In this document: piece by piece, positions 17,140 to 24,723 of the stretch
Layout of the letters: every line of letters begins with the position of its first letter
How positions within the stretch are numbered: position 1 is the stretch's first letter
Source: a bacterium
GTDB taxonomy: Bacteria; Oederibacteriota; JAAXVQ01; JAUVAV01
Length of the DNA stretch: 64,000 bases
Reading direction: 5' to 3'
Assembly: GCA_021108215.1 (NCBI GenBank)
Contig: JAIORK010000036.1
Location: forward strand, 86,948-150,947
Position numbers and translations under genes: made by a program
The notes under the pieces: generated by a model
What the model was told of the DNA's origin: nothing
The model's input: only the letters and a program-made list of their open reading frames with translations
Database searches by the model: none

Positions 17140-17434
17140 ACCTGCCTCCAAAATAGTTTAAAACACCCGGCCGCTATCGTGCTGGCGCGAACACGATGGG
17201 CGTAAGCCCATCGATGAAGCGAGTCAATATCGCCGATTTAAGGTGGAGCACCGAATTGATAGTTCAGCAGATCGGTGCGACATCCTGCCGTATTTGGGGC
17301 AGGGCGAACACCTCACGACAAAAATACCACGGGCTGCGATAGCGTCCCAAAAAAACATTATCCATCCGGTCGGGGTATCAAGTATGAGCCCGAGAAAAAT
17401 CATCATATATCATGCGGGTCAAGCCCGTGGATTT
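17140..17434. other. Intergenic stretch between recX and alaS, several hairpins, no gene
   Basis: The segment holds four short hairpins: GATGGGCGTAAGCCCATC (near 17198), CACCGA...TCGGTG (about 17247-17276), CCTGCC...GGCAGG (near 17284-17303) and GCGGGTCAAGCCCGTGG (about 17415). ORFs across it are short and low in coding character. It may be decayed repeat sequence. Confidence 0.5.
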
Positions 17435-18064
17435 TTATCCCTCAGAAAAAAAATCGTTCATCACCGCACGAATACATTCATACTGAAATCCCCTGCGGCC
17501 TAAAAACGCCGTCAGGCGCCGCCGGGCGACTGCGCTATCAAGTTTTTGATACACCCGCATTTTACGTTCTGCCAATTCCCAACAGCGGTCTTCTTCATCA
17601 CCTTCAACCTCTTGGGCAATGGCCGTCTCCACGATTTGGCGGTCAATGCCCCGCTTCATCAATTCCAACTGAAGCCGCTGAGTTCCCATGGATGCCATGG
17701 TCATCCGGTCCCGGATAAACATCTCAGCAAAGACCTGATCATTAATCAAACCGGTGTGCTGCAAGCGATCCAACACCGTTGCCGCAATCGCATCCTCAAT
17801 CCCGCGTTGACGCAGTTTCACTGACAATTCATAGCGGGAATGGGCCCGCCGCTCCAGCAAGCGCAGACAGCGCGCTTGCACCTGCAATTCCTCTTCACTC
17901 CGCATAATGGTTTGTAAATCCTGTGGTTCCACCACCTGACCGGTTTTCAAATCCAACTTGGCCACCACTGCCTGGTCTACACCGAAAAAAAACACGTCAT
18001 CTATAAAAATGGAGTACCGCTTTTTTCGTTTCACTTGTGGTTGAATGGCAGTGATTTCCGGCAT
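17435..18064 (-). CDS. recX: Regulatory protein RecX
   Basis: A 209-residue helical protein with tandem three-helix repeats: ARCLRLLERRAHSRYELSVKLRQRG (about 70-95), LINDQVFAEMFIRDRM (about 115-130) and a third repeat near the C-terminus. RecX binds RecA filaments and limits recombinase activity. The N-terminal 60 residues form an extra beta-rich segment, present in many longer RecX proteins. No recA gene is in the window. The ATG at 18064 is preferred over a TTG at 18070; neither has a clear ribosome-binding site. Confidence 0.9.
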   Translation of the reverse strand: MPEITAIQPQVKRKKRYSIFIDDVFFFGVDQAVVAKLDLKTGQVVEPQDLQTIMRSEEELQVQARCLRLLERRAHSRYELSVKLRQRGIEDAIAATVLDRLQHTGLINDQVFAEMFIRDRMTMASMGTQRLQLELMKRGIDRQIVETAIAQEVEGDEEDRCWELAERKMRVYQKLDSAVARRRLTAFLGRRGFQYECIRAVMNDFFSEG

Positions 18065-18175
18065 ATACAAACCAATCTATTCTAAATTTTTTTTTGCCCA
18101 AAATAAAGATAATTTGTTGAATTTAACTAAATGAAAAATTTGCGTTTTTCACACCAACAGCCTAACTACAGAAAC

Positions 18176-18308
18176 GACCACCCGGTATTGCTTTTATTCA
18201 TACGAACACGAAAAACACCTGATGATTCATGGTTTGTGCTGCTTGGAAAATTGTTTTACCCTATCCATCTATATCGTTTCGTATGAATAAAAGCAATACC
18301 GGGTGGTC
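18176..18308. repeat. Long inverted repeat D (31-bp perfect arms, 71-nt loop)
   Basis: The arms at 18176-18206 and 18278-18308 are perfect reverse complements (beginning GACCACCCGGTATTGC). It lies 37 nt beyond the stop of the DAHP synthase gene, between that gene and recX. Confidence 0.87.
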
Positions 18309-18345
18309 TGGATCATGCCTGCTTGGAGCTGCAATAGCCCAATGA

Positions 18346-19365
18346 CTATTCCGAAAGGGTGCGCCCCACAGCCGGTGCGATGCGCCGCAGTGCCGCCATC
18401 AAGTCGGCGAATTCATCAAATGAGAGTGATTGCTGGCCGTCGACCCAGGCGCGCTCCGGATGGGGATGCATCTCAATGAGCAAACCGTCAGCACCGGCCG
18501 CGATCGCCGCTAACGACATCGGAACAACATAATCGCGTTTCCCGGTTCCGTGTGAAGGATCAACCAGCACCGGCAAATGGGTCCTTTCTTTTAATGCCGG
18601 AATAATGGTCAGATCAAGCGTGTTTCTGGCAAAATCATTAAAGGTACGGATACCGCGTTCGCATAAAATAACCTGATAATTTCCCTGAGCCATAATATAC
18701 TCCGCTGACATCAAAAATTCATCAATGCCCGCAGCCATTCCTCTTTTCAACAAAACAGGTTTTTTCTGTTTTCCCGCTGCTTTTAAAAGTTCAAAATTCT
18801 GCATGTTGCGGGTGCCAATCTGGAGGATATCCGCCGCCCGGGAGACCGCTGTGACATCGCGCGGATCCAACACTTCGGTGATCACCGGCAGTTTGGTCAG
18901 CCGTCTTACTTCTTTGATCATCTGAAGACCTTTCCCCTTCAATCCCTGAAAAGCATAGGGACTGGAACGGGGCTTGAATGCACCGCCCCGCAGGGCATGG
19001 GCCTTATTTTTTTTGACCGCTTTGGCAGTGGCGAGCATCATGCCCCGATTTTCAATCGTACAGGGTCCGGCAATCACGGCCAGCTCATTACCACCAACGC
19101 TCATCGATCCGGCTTTGACAACCGTCCGCTCCGGTTTGCTTTCCCGGCTGGCTAATTTATAGGGTTTTAAAACAGCCATGACGCTTTCCACGCCGGGAAT
19201 GGCTTCCAAGGGTTGGCGTTGCAAATTACGTTCGTCGCCGATAACCGCAATCACATTGCGTTCCGTACCTCTCAGCAGATGAGGTACCAGACGCATCTGC
19301 TTGATCCGCGCCATCACGGTACGGATTTCCTTCATGGGAATGCCGGGTTTCATAACAATAATCAA
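18346..19365 (-). CDS. aroF: 3-deoxy-7-phosphoheptulonate (DAHP) synthase, type I-beta
   Basis: A 339-residue enzyme with an N-terminal ferredoxin-like regulatory domain (about 1-70) and a KDO8P/DAHP-type TIM barrel. Barrel motifs are VIAGPCTIENR, LRGGAFKPRSSPYAFQG, LQIGTRNMQNFELL, KPVLLKRGM and VDPSHGTGKRD. It condenses phosphoenolpyruvate with erythrose 4-phosphate, the first step of the shikimate pathway. The start is the TTG at 19365: GGAGG lies six bases upstream and MIIVMKPG is the usual beginning of this subfamily. A perfect 13-bp stem just upstream of the ribosome-binding site (19387-19417) may regulate it. Confidence 0.95.
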   Translation of the reverse strand: MIIVMKPGIPMKEIRTVMARIKQMRLVPHLLRGTERNVIAVIGDERNLQRQPLEAIPGVESVMAVLKPYKLASRESKPERTVVKAGSMSVGGNELAVIAGPCTIENRGMMLATAKAVKKNKAHALRGGAFKPRSSPYAFQGLKGKGLQMIKEVRRLTKLPVITEVLDPRDVTAVSRAADILQIGTRNMQNFELLKAAGKQKKPVLLKRGMAAGIDEFLMSAEYIMAQGNYQVILCERGIRTFNDFARNTLDLTIIPALKERTHLPVLVDPSHGTGKRDYVVPMSLAAIAAGADGLLIEMHPHPERAWVDGQQSLSFDEFADLMAALRRIAPAVGRTLSE

Positions 19366-19386
19366 AGGGAGCCTCCAAAAAAATGA

Positions 19387-19417
19387 AATAGGACCTATAG
19401 ATCATATAGGTCCTATT
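19387..19417 (-). promoter_or_regulatory. Perfect 13-bp hairpin in the DAHP synthase leader
   Basis: AATAGGACCTATA and its exact complement flank a 5-nt loop. On the minus strand the stem is followed by TTTCATTTTTTT and then the GGAGG ribosome-binding site. It could be an attenuator-like terminator or a protein operator. I see no leader peptide rich in aromatic residues. Confidence 0.6.
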
Positions 19418-19432
19418 AAAAAACAAACAAAG

Positions 19433-19621
19433 AAAAACTGAGCATCCGAACAGCAGACCACAGCTGATTGCAGTTCCGCTGTGCTCTGCTGTTTTTCATA
19501 TTATGAAAAAAATCAAAAAAACTGAGCATCCGAACAGCAGACCACAGCTGATTGCTTTTGCTGTTCCGCTGATCGGCTTTTCTGCTGTTCCCTGATTTTT
19601 TTCATATTATGAAAAAAATCA
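19433..19621. repeat. Tandem hairpin repeat between DAHP synthase gene and rnpB
   Basis: A segment of about 38 bp (beginning AAAAACTGAGCATCCG) occurs at 19433-19470 and again at about 19516-19553. In each copy CAGCAGACCACAGC pairs with a downstream complement ending CTGCTG. A near-palindrome around TTTCATATTATGAAA also occurs twice (about 19497-19515 and 19591-19621). The second copy abuts the 3' end of rnpB and may end its transcript. Confidence 0.75.
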
Positions 19622-20034
19622 GAGCAGTCCATAAGCCGAGTTCTGTTTCCCTGTTGCCAGGGATGACGACCATTTATCTGGGACCCTGCTTACGCAGAGC
19701 CTCAAGCGACCAACCCGAGGGGACCGTGGGCTGCGGTTCCGGCAAATAAATACCGGCCCCTCCTATTTGGTCTTGCTCCGAATGGGGTTTGCCCTGCCAC
19801 TTCAGTCACCTGAAGCGCGGTGAGCTCTTACCTCGCCATTTCACCCTTACCCTGCGACCCCTTCGACAAGCTCAGGGATCAACTCAGGGCGGTATATTTT
19901 CTGTGGCACTTTCCTTCACGTCGCCGCGACTGGGTGTTACCCAGCATTCTGCCCGGGGAGCTCGGACTTTCCTCCCCTGTAGATACGTTACATTGCAACG
20001 TATCTACAGGAGCGGCCGCCTGGACTGCTCCGGC
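19619..20034 (-). ncRNA. rnpB: RNase P RNA (bacterial type A), with palindromic repeats in two helices
   Basis: Read on the minus strand, the universally conserved parts appear in order: GAGGAAAGTCCGAGCTCC (P4 5' side and CR-I), a P12 region, GGGTAAGGGTGAAA, GGTAAGAGCTCACCGCGC, AACCCCATTCGGAGCAAGACC, AAATAGGAGGG, and the 3' side ACAGAACTCGGCTTATGG. GCAGTCC near the 5' end pairs with GGACTGC near the 3' end. The ends are placed by this pairing and are approximate. P3 appears to be extended by a 29-bp palindrome (19979-20007), and the P12 region carries the CCCTTCGACAAGCTCAGGG palindrome (about 19857-19876). RNase P matures tRNA 5' ends. The length of about 415 nt is slightly above usual because of these insertions. 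Confidence 0.92.
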
Positions 20035-20075
20035 AAATCATCTTCCTGATGGGAAAATAATTTGCCGCAGCCGTC

Positions 20076-20104
20076 GTAGAGACGTTGCATTGCAACGTCT
20101 CTAC
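20076..20104. repeat. Dispersed 29-bp palindrome of the GTAGAGACGTT family
   Basis: GTAGAGACGTTGCATT is followed by its near-complement TGCAACGTCTCTAC. It differs by a few bases from the copy embedded in rnpB at 19979-20007. A degraded partial copy follows at about 20113-20145, touching the lemA 3' end. Confidence 0.8.
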
Positions 20105-20143
20105 AATGCCAACCTCTACGTCTCTACATTGGCAACGGTTCTA

Positions 20144-20737
20144 CTATTTATTAAAATCCACTGTAGGGACTTTTTTTGTCTCTTCCGCTGCTTCAAATAA
20201 TTCCGCTTTTCCAAATTTAAAAAAACCGGCAATCGTGTTTTTGGGAAAAACGCGGATGCTTTGATTGTATTGCTTAACCGTCTCATTATAGCGCATCCGT
20301 TCCACCGCGATCCGATTCTCCGTCCCTGCCAATTCGTCCTGCAATTGCCGGAAATTTTGATCTGATTTCAACTGCGGATAGTTCTCCACAATCATAAGCA
20401 ACCTTCCCAACACTGAAGAAACCTCATTGGCCGCTTTAATCTTGGCGCCCACATTTTGCGCCCCAGCCAATTTGGCCCGGGCATCGGCCACATGCTCGAA
20501 AATCCCCTTTTCCTGGGCTGCAAACCCTTTCACCGTATTCACCAAATTGGGAATAAGGTCATTGCGCCGCTGCAACTGGTTCTCCACCTGCGACCAGGCG
20601 GTCTTCACCGATTCATCCATTTTTACCAGACTGTTATAACTGCCGATAATGTAAAACACCACCCCCATTAAAACCAGCAGACAAACCGCCAGGATAATAC
20701 CTAAAAGCGTGAGTAAAGCCAATCCTGATTTTTCCAT
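20144..20737 (-). CDS. lemA: LemA family protein
   Basis: A 197-residue protein with one N-terminal membrane helix (about 5-30) and a helical LemA domain. The domain is marked by YNSLVKMDESVKTAWSQVENQLQRRNDLIPNLV and QEKGIFEHVADARAKLAGA, then ENYPQLKSDQNFRQLQDELAGTENRIAVERMRYNETVKQYN. The family sits in the membrane facing outward; its biochemical role is unclear. AGGAGG precedes the ATG. The adjacent upstream TPM-domain gene is its usual operon partner. Confidence 0.95.
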   Translation of the reverse strand: MEKSGLALLTLLGIILAVCLLVLMGVVFYIIGSYNSLVKMDESVKTAWSQVENQLQRRNDLIPNLVNTVKGFAAQEKGIFEHVADARAKLAGAQNVGAKIKAANEVSSVLGRLLMIVENYPQLKSDQNFRQLQDELAGTENRIAVERMRYNETVKQYNQSIRVFPKNTIAGFFKFGKAELFEAAEETKKVPTVDFNK

Positions 20738-20787
20738 TTCCAGTCATCCTCCTCAACCAATATTTTCAGGTGAAGACACCTGTTTTT

Positions 20788-21576
20788 TTACCAACTGCCG
20801 CCGACGCCGCCGCCGCCGGAGAACCCGCCGCCAAAACCGCCAAAACCGCCGCCGAAGCCGCCGCCGCCGCTGCCGTAATAACCGCCCGGAATATAGGTGC
20901 CGCCAACATACCTGCCGCGCCGCCTTCTAAAACGGGATACAACCGAGAGCGTAATCATAATACCCAGCATTATCAAAGTGCTGTAAGGAAAACCCTTATT
21001 ACGGCGCGGCACACGCTTGGCAGCCGCACCGGTTAATGTAACACCGGCATCTTTGGCAATATCCTGCGCAATCACCGCCCCCAACATAGCCAAACCCTTG
21101 CCCAGCTGACTGGCTTTTAACTGGGGAACCAGATACTGATCACGGTAACGTCCCAGTTTACCGTCCGGCAGAATCCCTTCCAGCCCGTACCCATTGACAA
21201 TGCGGATACGCCGCTCCTTGAGCGCCAACAAAATCAGGAGTCCGTTATCCTTGTCTTTTTTTCCTATCTGCCAGGCTTTAAACACCGCCATCCCATACGT
21301 AAAATCATCAAAAGGTGCAATGGTCGGCATAATTAAATACACCAGCTCCGCACTGGTGGCTTTTTCCAGTCCGGTTGATATCTCGGTCAGTTGCGCCTCC
21401 CACTGACTGGAAAGCACATTACCAAAGTCATTGACCCATCCCGTTGGTTTGGGGATATCCGGTTCCACCGGGGTTGCCGCCGTCCATGCCGGAACGGCCA
21501 TTCCCAAAACAAGTCCTAAAACAAATAGATTTTTTTTAAAGTTGATCAACAATTGCAGCAAGTTTTTGAACCTCAA
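20788..21576 (-). CDS. TPM-domain (YgcG-like) membrane protein with glycine-rich tail
   Basis: A TPM_phosphatase-type protein (262 residues from the longest start). It has a signal peptide (around KNLFVLGLVLGMAVPAWTAA), a TPM domain (about 42-185: GWVNDFGNVLSSQWEAQLTEI ... GNGYGLEGILPDGKLGRYRDQ), one membrane helix (about 198-217), and a Gly-rich end (GGFGGGFGGFGGGFSGGGG). Such proteins nearly always accompany LemA; in plants the TPM fold acts in photosystem II repair. Several TTG codons could start it (21576, 21549); the latter makes a tidier signal peptide, but no ribosome-binding site decides. It overlaps the end of the nucleotidyltransferase gene by up to 41 nt. Confidence 0.85.
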   Translation of the reverse strand: MRFKNLLQLLINFKKNLFVLGLVLGMAVPAWTAATPVEPDIPKPTGWVNDFGNVLSSQWEAQLTEISTGLEKATSAELVYLIMPTIAPFDDFTYGMAVFKAWQIGKKDKDNGLLILLALKERRIRIVNGYGLEGILPDGKLGRYRDQYLVPQLKASQLGKGLAMLGAVIAQDIAKDAGVTLTGAAAKRVPRRNKGFPYSTLIMLGIMITLSVVSRFRRRRGRYVGGTYIPGGYYGSGGGGFGGGFGGFGGGFSGGGGVGGSW

Positions 21577-22252
21577 TCATATATTTTTCAAGCAATGTAC
21601 GCAATCCGGGAACATCCAGTTTGATGGTCCCCAACCGCATTTGGCTGATCGTTTTAAAACAATCCCGGTCAAGACCAAACTGTTCCGCCAATGCCGCCGT
21701 GACCTCCTCTTTTTTCACAGGCGGATCAACCTGCTTCAAACGCAGTGCCGTACGGAAAGCGGGAAAATTTGCATTGTGGGCGGATAGAAACAACTGCTTA
21801 AGCGCCGGCACACTGTCTTTGATTTCAAGAAATCTCTGTCGAATGCGCATGATGCGCCCCTTGAGTTCATGCTCGCACTCATGCCGTAAATTTTTCGGAT
21901 CAATCGCCAGCCCGGTAAAAATATCCTCGCCAAAAATCATACGATGTTTTTCCTTGATCTCATAAAATTCTATTGGAAAAACATCTGTCGATGTCTGGAT
22001 ATGTTCGGGTGTCATCAACAAGGGTGCGGTCATTTTGGCAGTTCCCATTTTTTTCACAAACCGGCGCACCGCATCTAAAACAGAAAGATCAATTTTTTTC
22101 AACACGACCAAAAGATTTATATCCGAGGATTTGTCCAAATAATCACCCACGGCCGCTGATCCGTATACCAACACCGCGATGACATTTTCACCTAATATTT
22201 CCAACAGGGTATTTTTTGCCATATCCAACTGCTTCTCTAAATTTATCATCAT
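21536..22252 (-). CDS. Nucleotidyltransferase-fold protein (pol beta superfamily)
   Basis: A 238-residue protein. The N-terminal motif VYGSAAVGDYLDKSSDINLLVVL matches the GS-x(n)-SD-x-D/N signature of minimal nucleotidyltransferases, though the second metal-binding Asp is Asn here. The C-terminal half is helical (about 125-238) and may be a substrate-binding or HEPN-like bundle. Function unknown. The ATG at 22252 overlaps the stop of the orphan response regulator (ATGATGA), which implies coupled synthesis. The Asp-to-Asn change occurs in related proteins and does not by itself prove inactivity. Confidence 0.75.
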   Translation of the reverse strand: MMINLEKQLDMAKNTLLEILGENVIAVLVYGSAAVGDYLDKSSDINLLVVLKKIDLSVLDAVRRFVKKMGTAKMTAPLLMTPEHIQTSTDVFPIEFYEIKEKHRMIFGEDIFTGLAIDPKNLRHECEHELKGRIMRIRQRFLEIKDSVPALKQLFLSAHNANFPAFRTALRLKQVDPPVKKEEVTAALAEQFGLDRDCFKTISQMRLGTIKLDVPGLRTLLEKYMIEVQKLAAIVDQL

Positions 22253-22638
22253 GCCTTCTCTTCCTTGGATTTATTCAAATGACGCTCAACATGCCGCACC
22301 AAACGCTCCGGGGTACAGGGCTTTACTAAAAAATCATCCGCCCCGCCCTCAGCCGCCAAACGCAAAGCTTCCTGATGAGAAAGGGCGGTCAGAAAAATAA
22401 CCGGAATATCCTTGGTTTTCGGATTTTCCTTCATAATCTGACAGACTTCATAGCCATTCACCCGGGGCATCATAATGTCTAAAACCATCAAATCCGGATG
22501 CTGTCGGGATACTGCCTGAAGCGCTTCCCAACCGCGATGAAATGTCTGAACGTCATATCCCTTGCTTTCCAGAATATCATGAAATAATTCAACAATACTT
22601 GGATCATCATCAACGATGATGATACGCTTTTTGGCCAC
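22249..22638 (-). CDS. Stand-alone response regulator receiver (CheY-like)
   Basis: A 129-residue single-domain receiver. It has the acidic pair in IIIVDDDPSIV, the phosphoacceptor Asp in LMVLDIMMPRVNGYEV, the switch Thr in FLTALS and the Lys in FLVKPCTPERL. A short Lys/Glu tail follows. There is no output domain and no histidine kinase in the window, so it probably signals by protein contact. It is translationally coupled to a nucleotidyltransferase-fold gene, an uncommon pairing. Confidence 0.93.
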   Translation of the reverse strand: MAKKRIIIVDDDPSIVELFHDILESKGYDVQTFHRGWEALQAVSRQHPDLMVLDIMMPRVNGYEVCQIMKENPKTKDIPVIFLTALSHQEALRLAAEGGADDFLVKPCTPERLVRHVERHLNKSKEEKA

Positions 22639-22761
22639 GATTCACACCCTCCTTCAGCTCAGCTTTCGGAGGAACCGAAGGTTCCCCCGACGCAAACGCC
22701 GATGCGTTTTGCTGGCCCCTCCTATCCGACTCAGGGGCTTCGCCCCCGAACCCCCCGCTCT
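22639..22761. other. Intergenic stretch between fmt and the receiver gene, small hairpins
   Basis: Contains GGGGCTTCGCCCCC and CTCTCTA-ATCTTG-TAGAGAG hairpins; the second straddles the fmt stop codon. GGAGG at about 22650 (minus strand) serves the receiver gene. No gene seen. Confidence 0.5.
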
Positions 22762-23748
22762 CTAATCTTGTAGAGAGCCGCCGAGTATGCTGCCGATTCC
22801 GGTTTGATGACCGCAGGTATAGGACTGTGCGGACATTTGTTTGGAATTGGCGCATTGTACGGTCATAACACGGAGCGCGGTTTGCGATCCTGCCGCTACC
22901 AGCCACCCGTTTTTATCATCAACTTCCAAAACACTTCCCGGCACCGTCTCTGCGGATACTTCAACCTCACCTAACCGGGTCGCTGTAATTTTTAGATGTT
23001 CCTTTTCAATATGTGTAAATGTTCCCGGCCAGGGATTAAATGCCCGCACATGATTATGAATTTCCTGTGCCGTTTTCTTCCAGTCAATCAACCCGTCATC
23101 CCGGCCCAACCGGGGTGCCGATGTAGCCTGAGAGGCATCCTGGGGTATTCCGCAACCGGGTCCCTGGACAGCCAACTTTTCAAGCGCTTCTACCATGACC
23201 GCGCACCCCATTTGGGATAACCGCTGGTAAAGCTGCGGCGCGGTTTCATCCGGACCGATCACGGTTGATTTTAATACGATCACATCGCCGGCATCAACTT
23301 GTTCCGCCATCATCTGTACAGTCACGCCGGTTTTTGATTCACCGTTGGCAATGGCCCATTGAATCGGTGCGGCACCCCGGTATTTGGGAAGCAAAGATGC
23401 ATGCAAATTCACGCACCCCAACCGGGTCAGCGTAAGGAGTGCCCGCTTGAGAATTTGTCCATACGCAGCCACGACCAGGATATCAGCATCTAACTCACGC
23501 AATTGTTGTAAAAATGCTTCATCATTAACTTTTTCCGGCTGAAAAATCTTCAGATTAAGTTCTGCTGCCATCTGCTTGACAGCAGAAACCGCCTCCTTCT
23601 GTCCGCGTCCCCGCGGACGGTCCGGCGCTGTCACTACCCCGGCAATGGGAAATCCTTGCGCATGCAGACAACGAAATGCCGGCACACCAAAATCCGGCGT
23701 CCCCATCACAACCAGCCGGGGACGTAAAGATTCTCCATCAACATTCAT
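22762..23748 (-). CDS. fmt: Methionyl-tRNA formyltransferase
   Basis: A 328-residue enzyme. The formyl-transferase core opens RLVVMGTPDFGVPAFRCL and includes the catalytic region LGCVNLHASLLPKYRGAAPIQWAI and TGVTVQMMAEQVDAGDVI; a C-terminal OB-like domain follows (NHVRAFNPWPGTFTHIE). It formylates initiator Met-tRNA using 10-formyl-THF. The ATG overlaps the def stop (ATGA), the classic def-fmt pair. The last 20 codons run through sequence resembling the core of the inverted-repeat elements at 14.3 and 34.4 kb, so the C-terminus may have been altered by such an element. Confidence 0.95.
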   Translation of the reverse strand: MNVDGESLRPRLVVMGTPDFGVPAFRCLHAQGFPIAGVVTAPDRPRGRGQKEAVSAVKQMAAELNLKIFQPEKVNDEAFLQQLRELDADILVVAAYGQILKRALLTLTRLGCVNLHASLLPKYRGAAPIQWAIANGESKTGVTVQMMAEQVDAGDVIVLKSTVIGPDETAPQLYQRLSQMGCAVMVEALEKLAVQGPGCGIPQDASQATSAPRLGRDDGLIDWKKTAQEIHNHVRAFNPWPGTFTHIEKEHLKITATRLGEVEVSAETVPGSVLEVDDKNGWLVAAGSQTALRVMTVQCANSKQMSAQSYTCGHQTGIGSILGGSLQD

Positions 23749-24287
23749 GACACAACCTTTTTTTGCATGAGCAATTGCTTGGTCTGCTTAGCCAGCGCGC
23801 GCAACTGCTTGGCAAAGCGCATCCGATAAACCACATTCATTTTTTCTACAAATACAATGGCATCCAAATGATCCAGCTCATGCTGCAAAGCCCTGGCCAG
23901 CAAGCCGGTTCCCTTCACTGTAAAACTTTTTCCTTCAATATCCATGGCGCGGATTTCCACTTCTTCAGACCGCTCAACGGGACCATAGATATTCGGAAAA
24001 GATAAACAACCTTCGTCCGCCGTATCTTTGGCCTTGCTCTTAGAAACAAGGATCGGGTTTATCATGGCATATTTCTCAGCCGGACCGGACTTTGACGGAA
24101 TTTCCACCACGAATATTCTTTTTGTAATGCCGACCTGATTGGCTGCCAGACCCAGCCCGTTTTCAGCTGCCATCGTGTTATACATATCGCCAACCAATTT
24201 CTTAATCTCATCTGTAATGGCATCCACCGTTTTTGCCTTGGTTTTTAATACAGGATGCCCCCACTTGCATATTTCCAGTATTGCCAT
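23745..24287 (-). CDS. def: Peptide deformylase
   Basis: A 180-residue metalloenzyme with all three family motifs: GLGLAANQVG (about 43-52), EGCLSFP (about 92-98, metal Cys) and QHELDHLD (metal His pair, catalytic Glu). It removes the N-formyl group of nascent proteins at the ribosome. The ATG at 24287 has AAGGTG at good spacing and gives the usual opening MAILEICKWGHPVLK; the open frame reaches 24314. Upstream lies a clear promoter, and fmt follows with a 4-nt overlap. Confidence 0.96.
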   Translation of the reverse strand: MAILEICKWGHPVLKTKAKTVDAITDEIKKLVGDMYNTMAAENGLGLAANQVGITKRIFVVEIPSKSGPAEKYAMINPILVSKSKAKDTADEGCLSFPNIYGPVERSEEVEIRAMDIEGKSFTVKGTGLLARALQHELDHLDAIVFVEKMNVVYRMRFAKQLRALAKQTKQLLMQKKVVS

Positions 24288-24316
24288 AATATCACCTTCT
24301 TTTAATAAACTCACAC

Positions 24317-24346
24317 ATTATATAACATTCACATCCGGAGTTTCAA
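24317..24346 (-). promoter_or_regulatory. Promoter of def-fmt
   Basis: TTGAAA and a perfect TATAAT are 18 nt apart on the minus strand, ending about 30 nt before the def start. Confidence 0.7.
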
Positions 24347-24488
24347 GATGCGACTGATCGCCTGCTAAAAAAGGTTTCTCCACGAATCCAGCCTTTTTCT
24401 TTCACCAAATAATTTCCTTTAAATATGGGCTTTATTCTACAAAACACATCATATATGTCCAAATTAAAAAATACGGCAGCTAACCATA

Positions 24489-24626
24489 TCGTCCTAAGTG
24501 CTGATTTTTAAAGAAAAAAAACGCACCACGAGTTTCAATGAAACGGCAAGGGTCTTTATCGTCAAATCCGGCTCTAGCGTATAGATACAGTATCAGTTTT
24601 CCTTTAAAAATCATCACTTAGGACGA
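24489..24626. repeat. Long inverted repeat E (about 29-bp arms, about 79-nt loop)
   Basis: The arms at 24489-24517 and 24597-24626 pair through TCGTCCTAAGTG, one mismatch, TGATTTTTAAAG, then A-rich sequence. It lies about 100 nt beyond the priA stop in the gene-free stretch 24347-24723, which holds nothing else recognisable. Confidence 0.83.
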
Positions 24627-24723
24627 ATAGCAAACAGTGTGTTTTATAACTTAAACAGCAGTGAACACACACCTGAAAAACCTGCTTGAGCCACTTTCAC
24701 CTTTTCTTGCAACAATGAAACTA

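Noticed and set aside
17140-17434. T-box riboswitch upstream of alaS
   Set aside because: No T-box consensus (AGGGTGGNACCGCG-like) and no specifier stem recognisable; only short unrelated hairpins.
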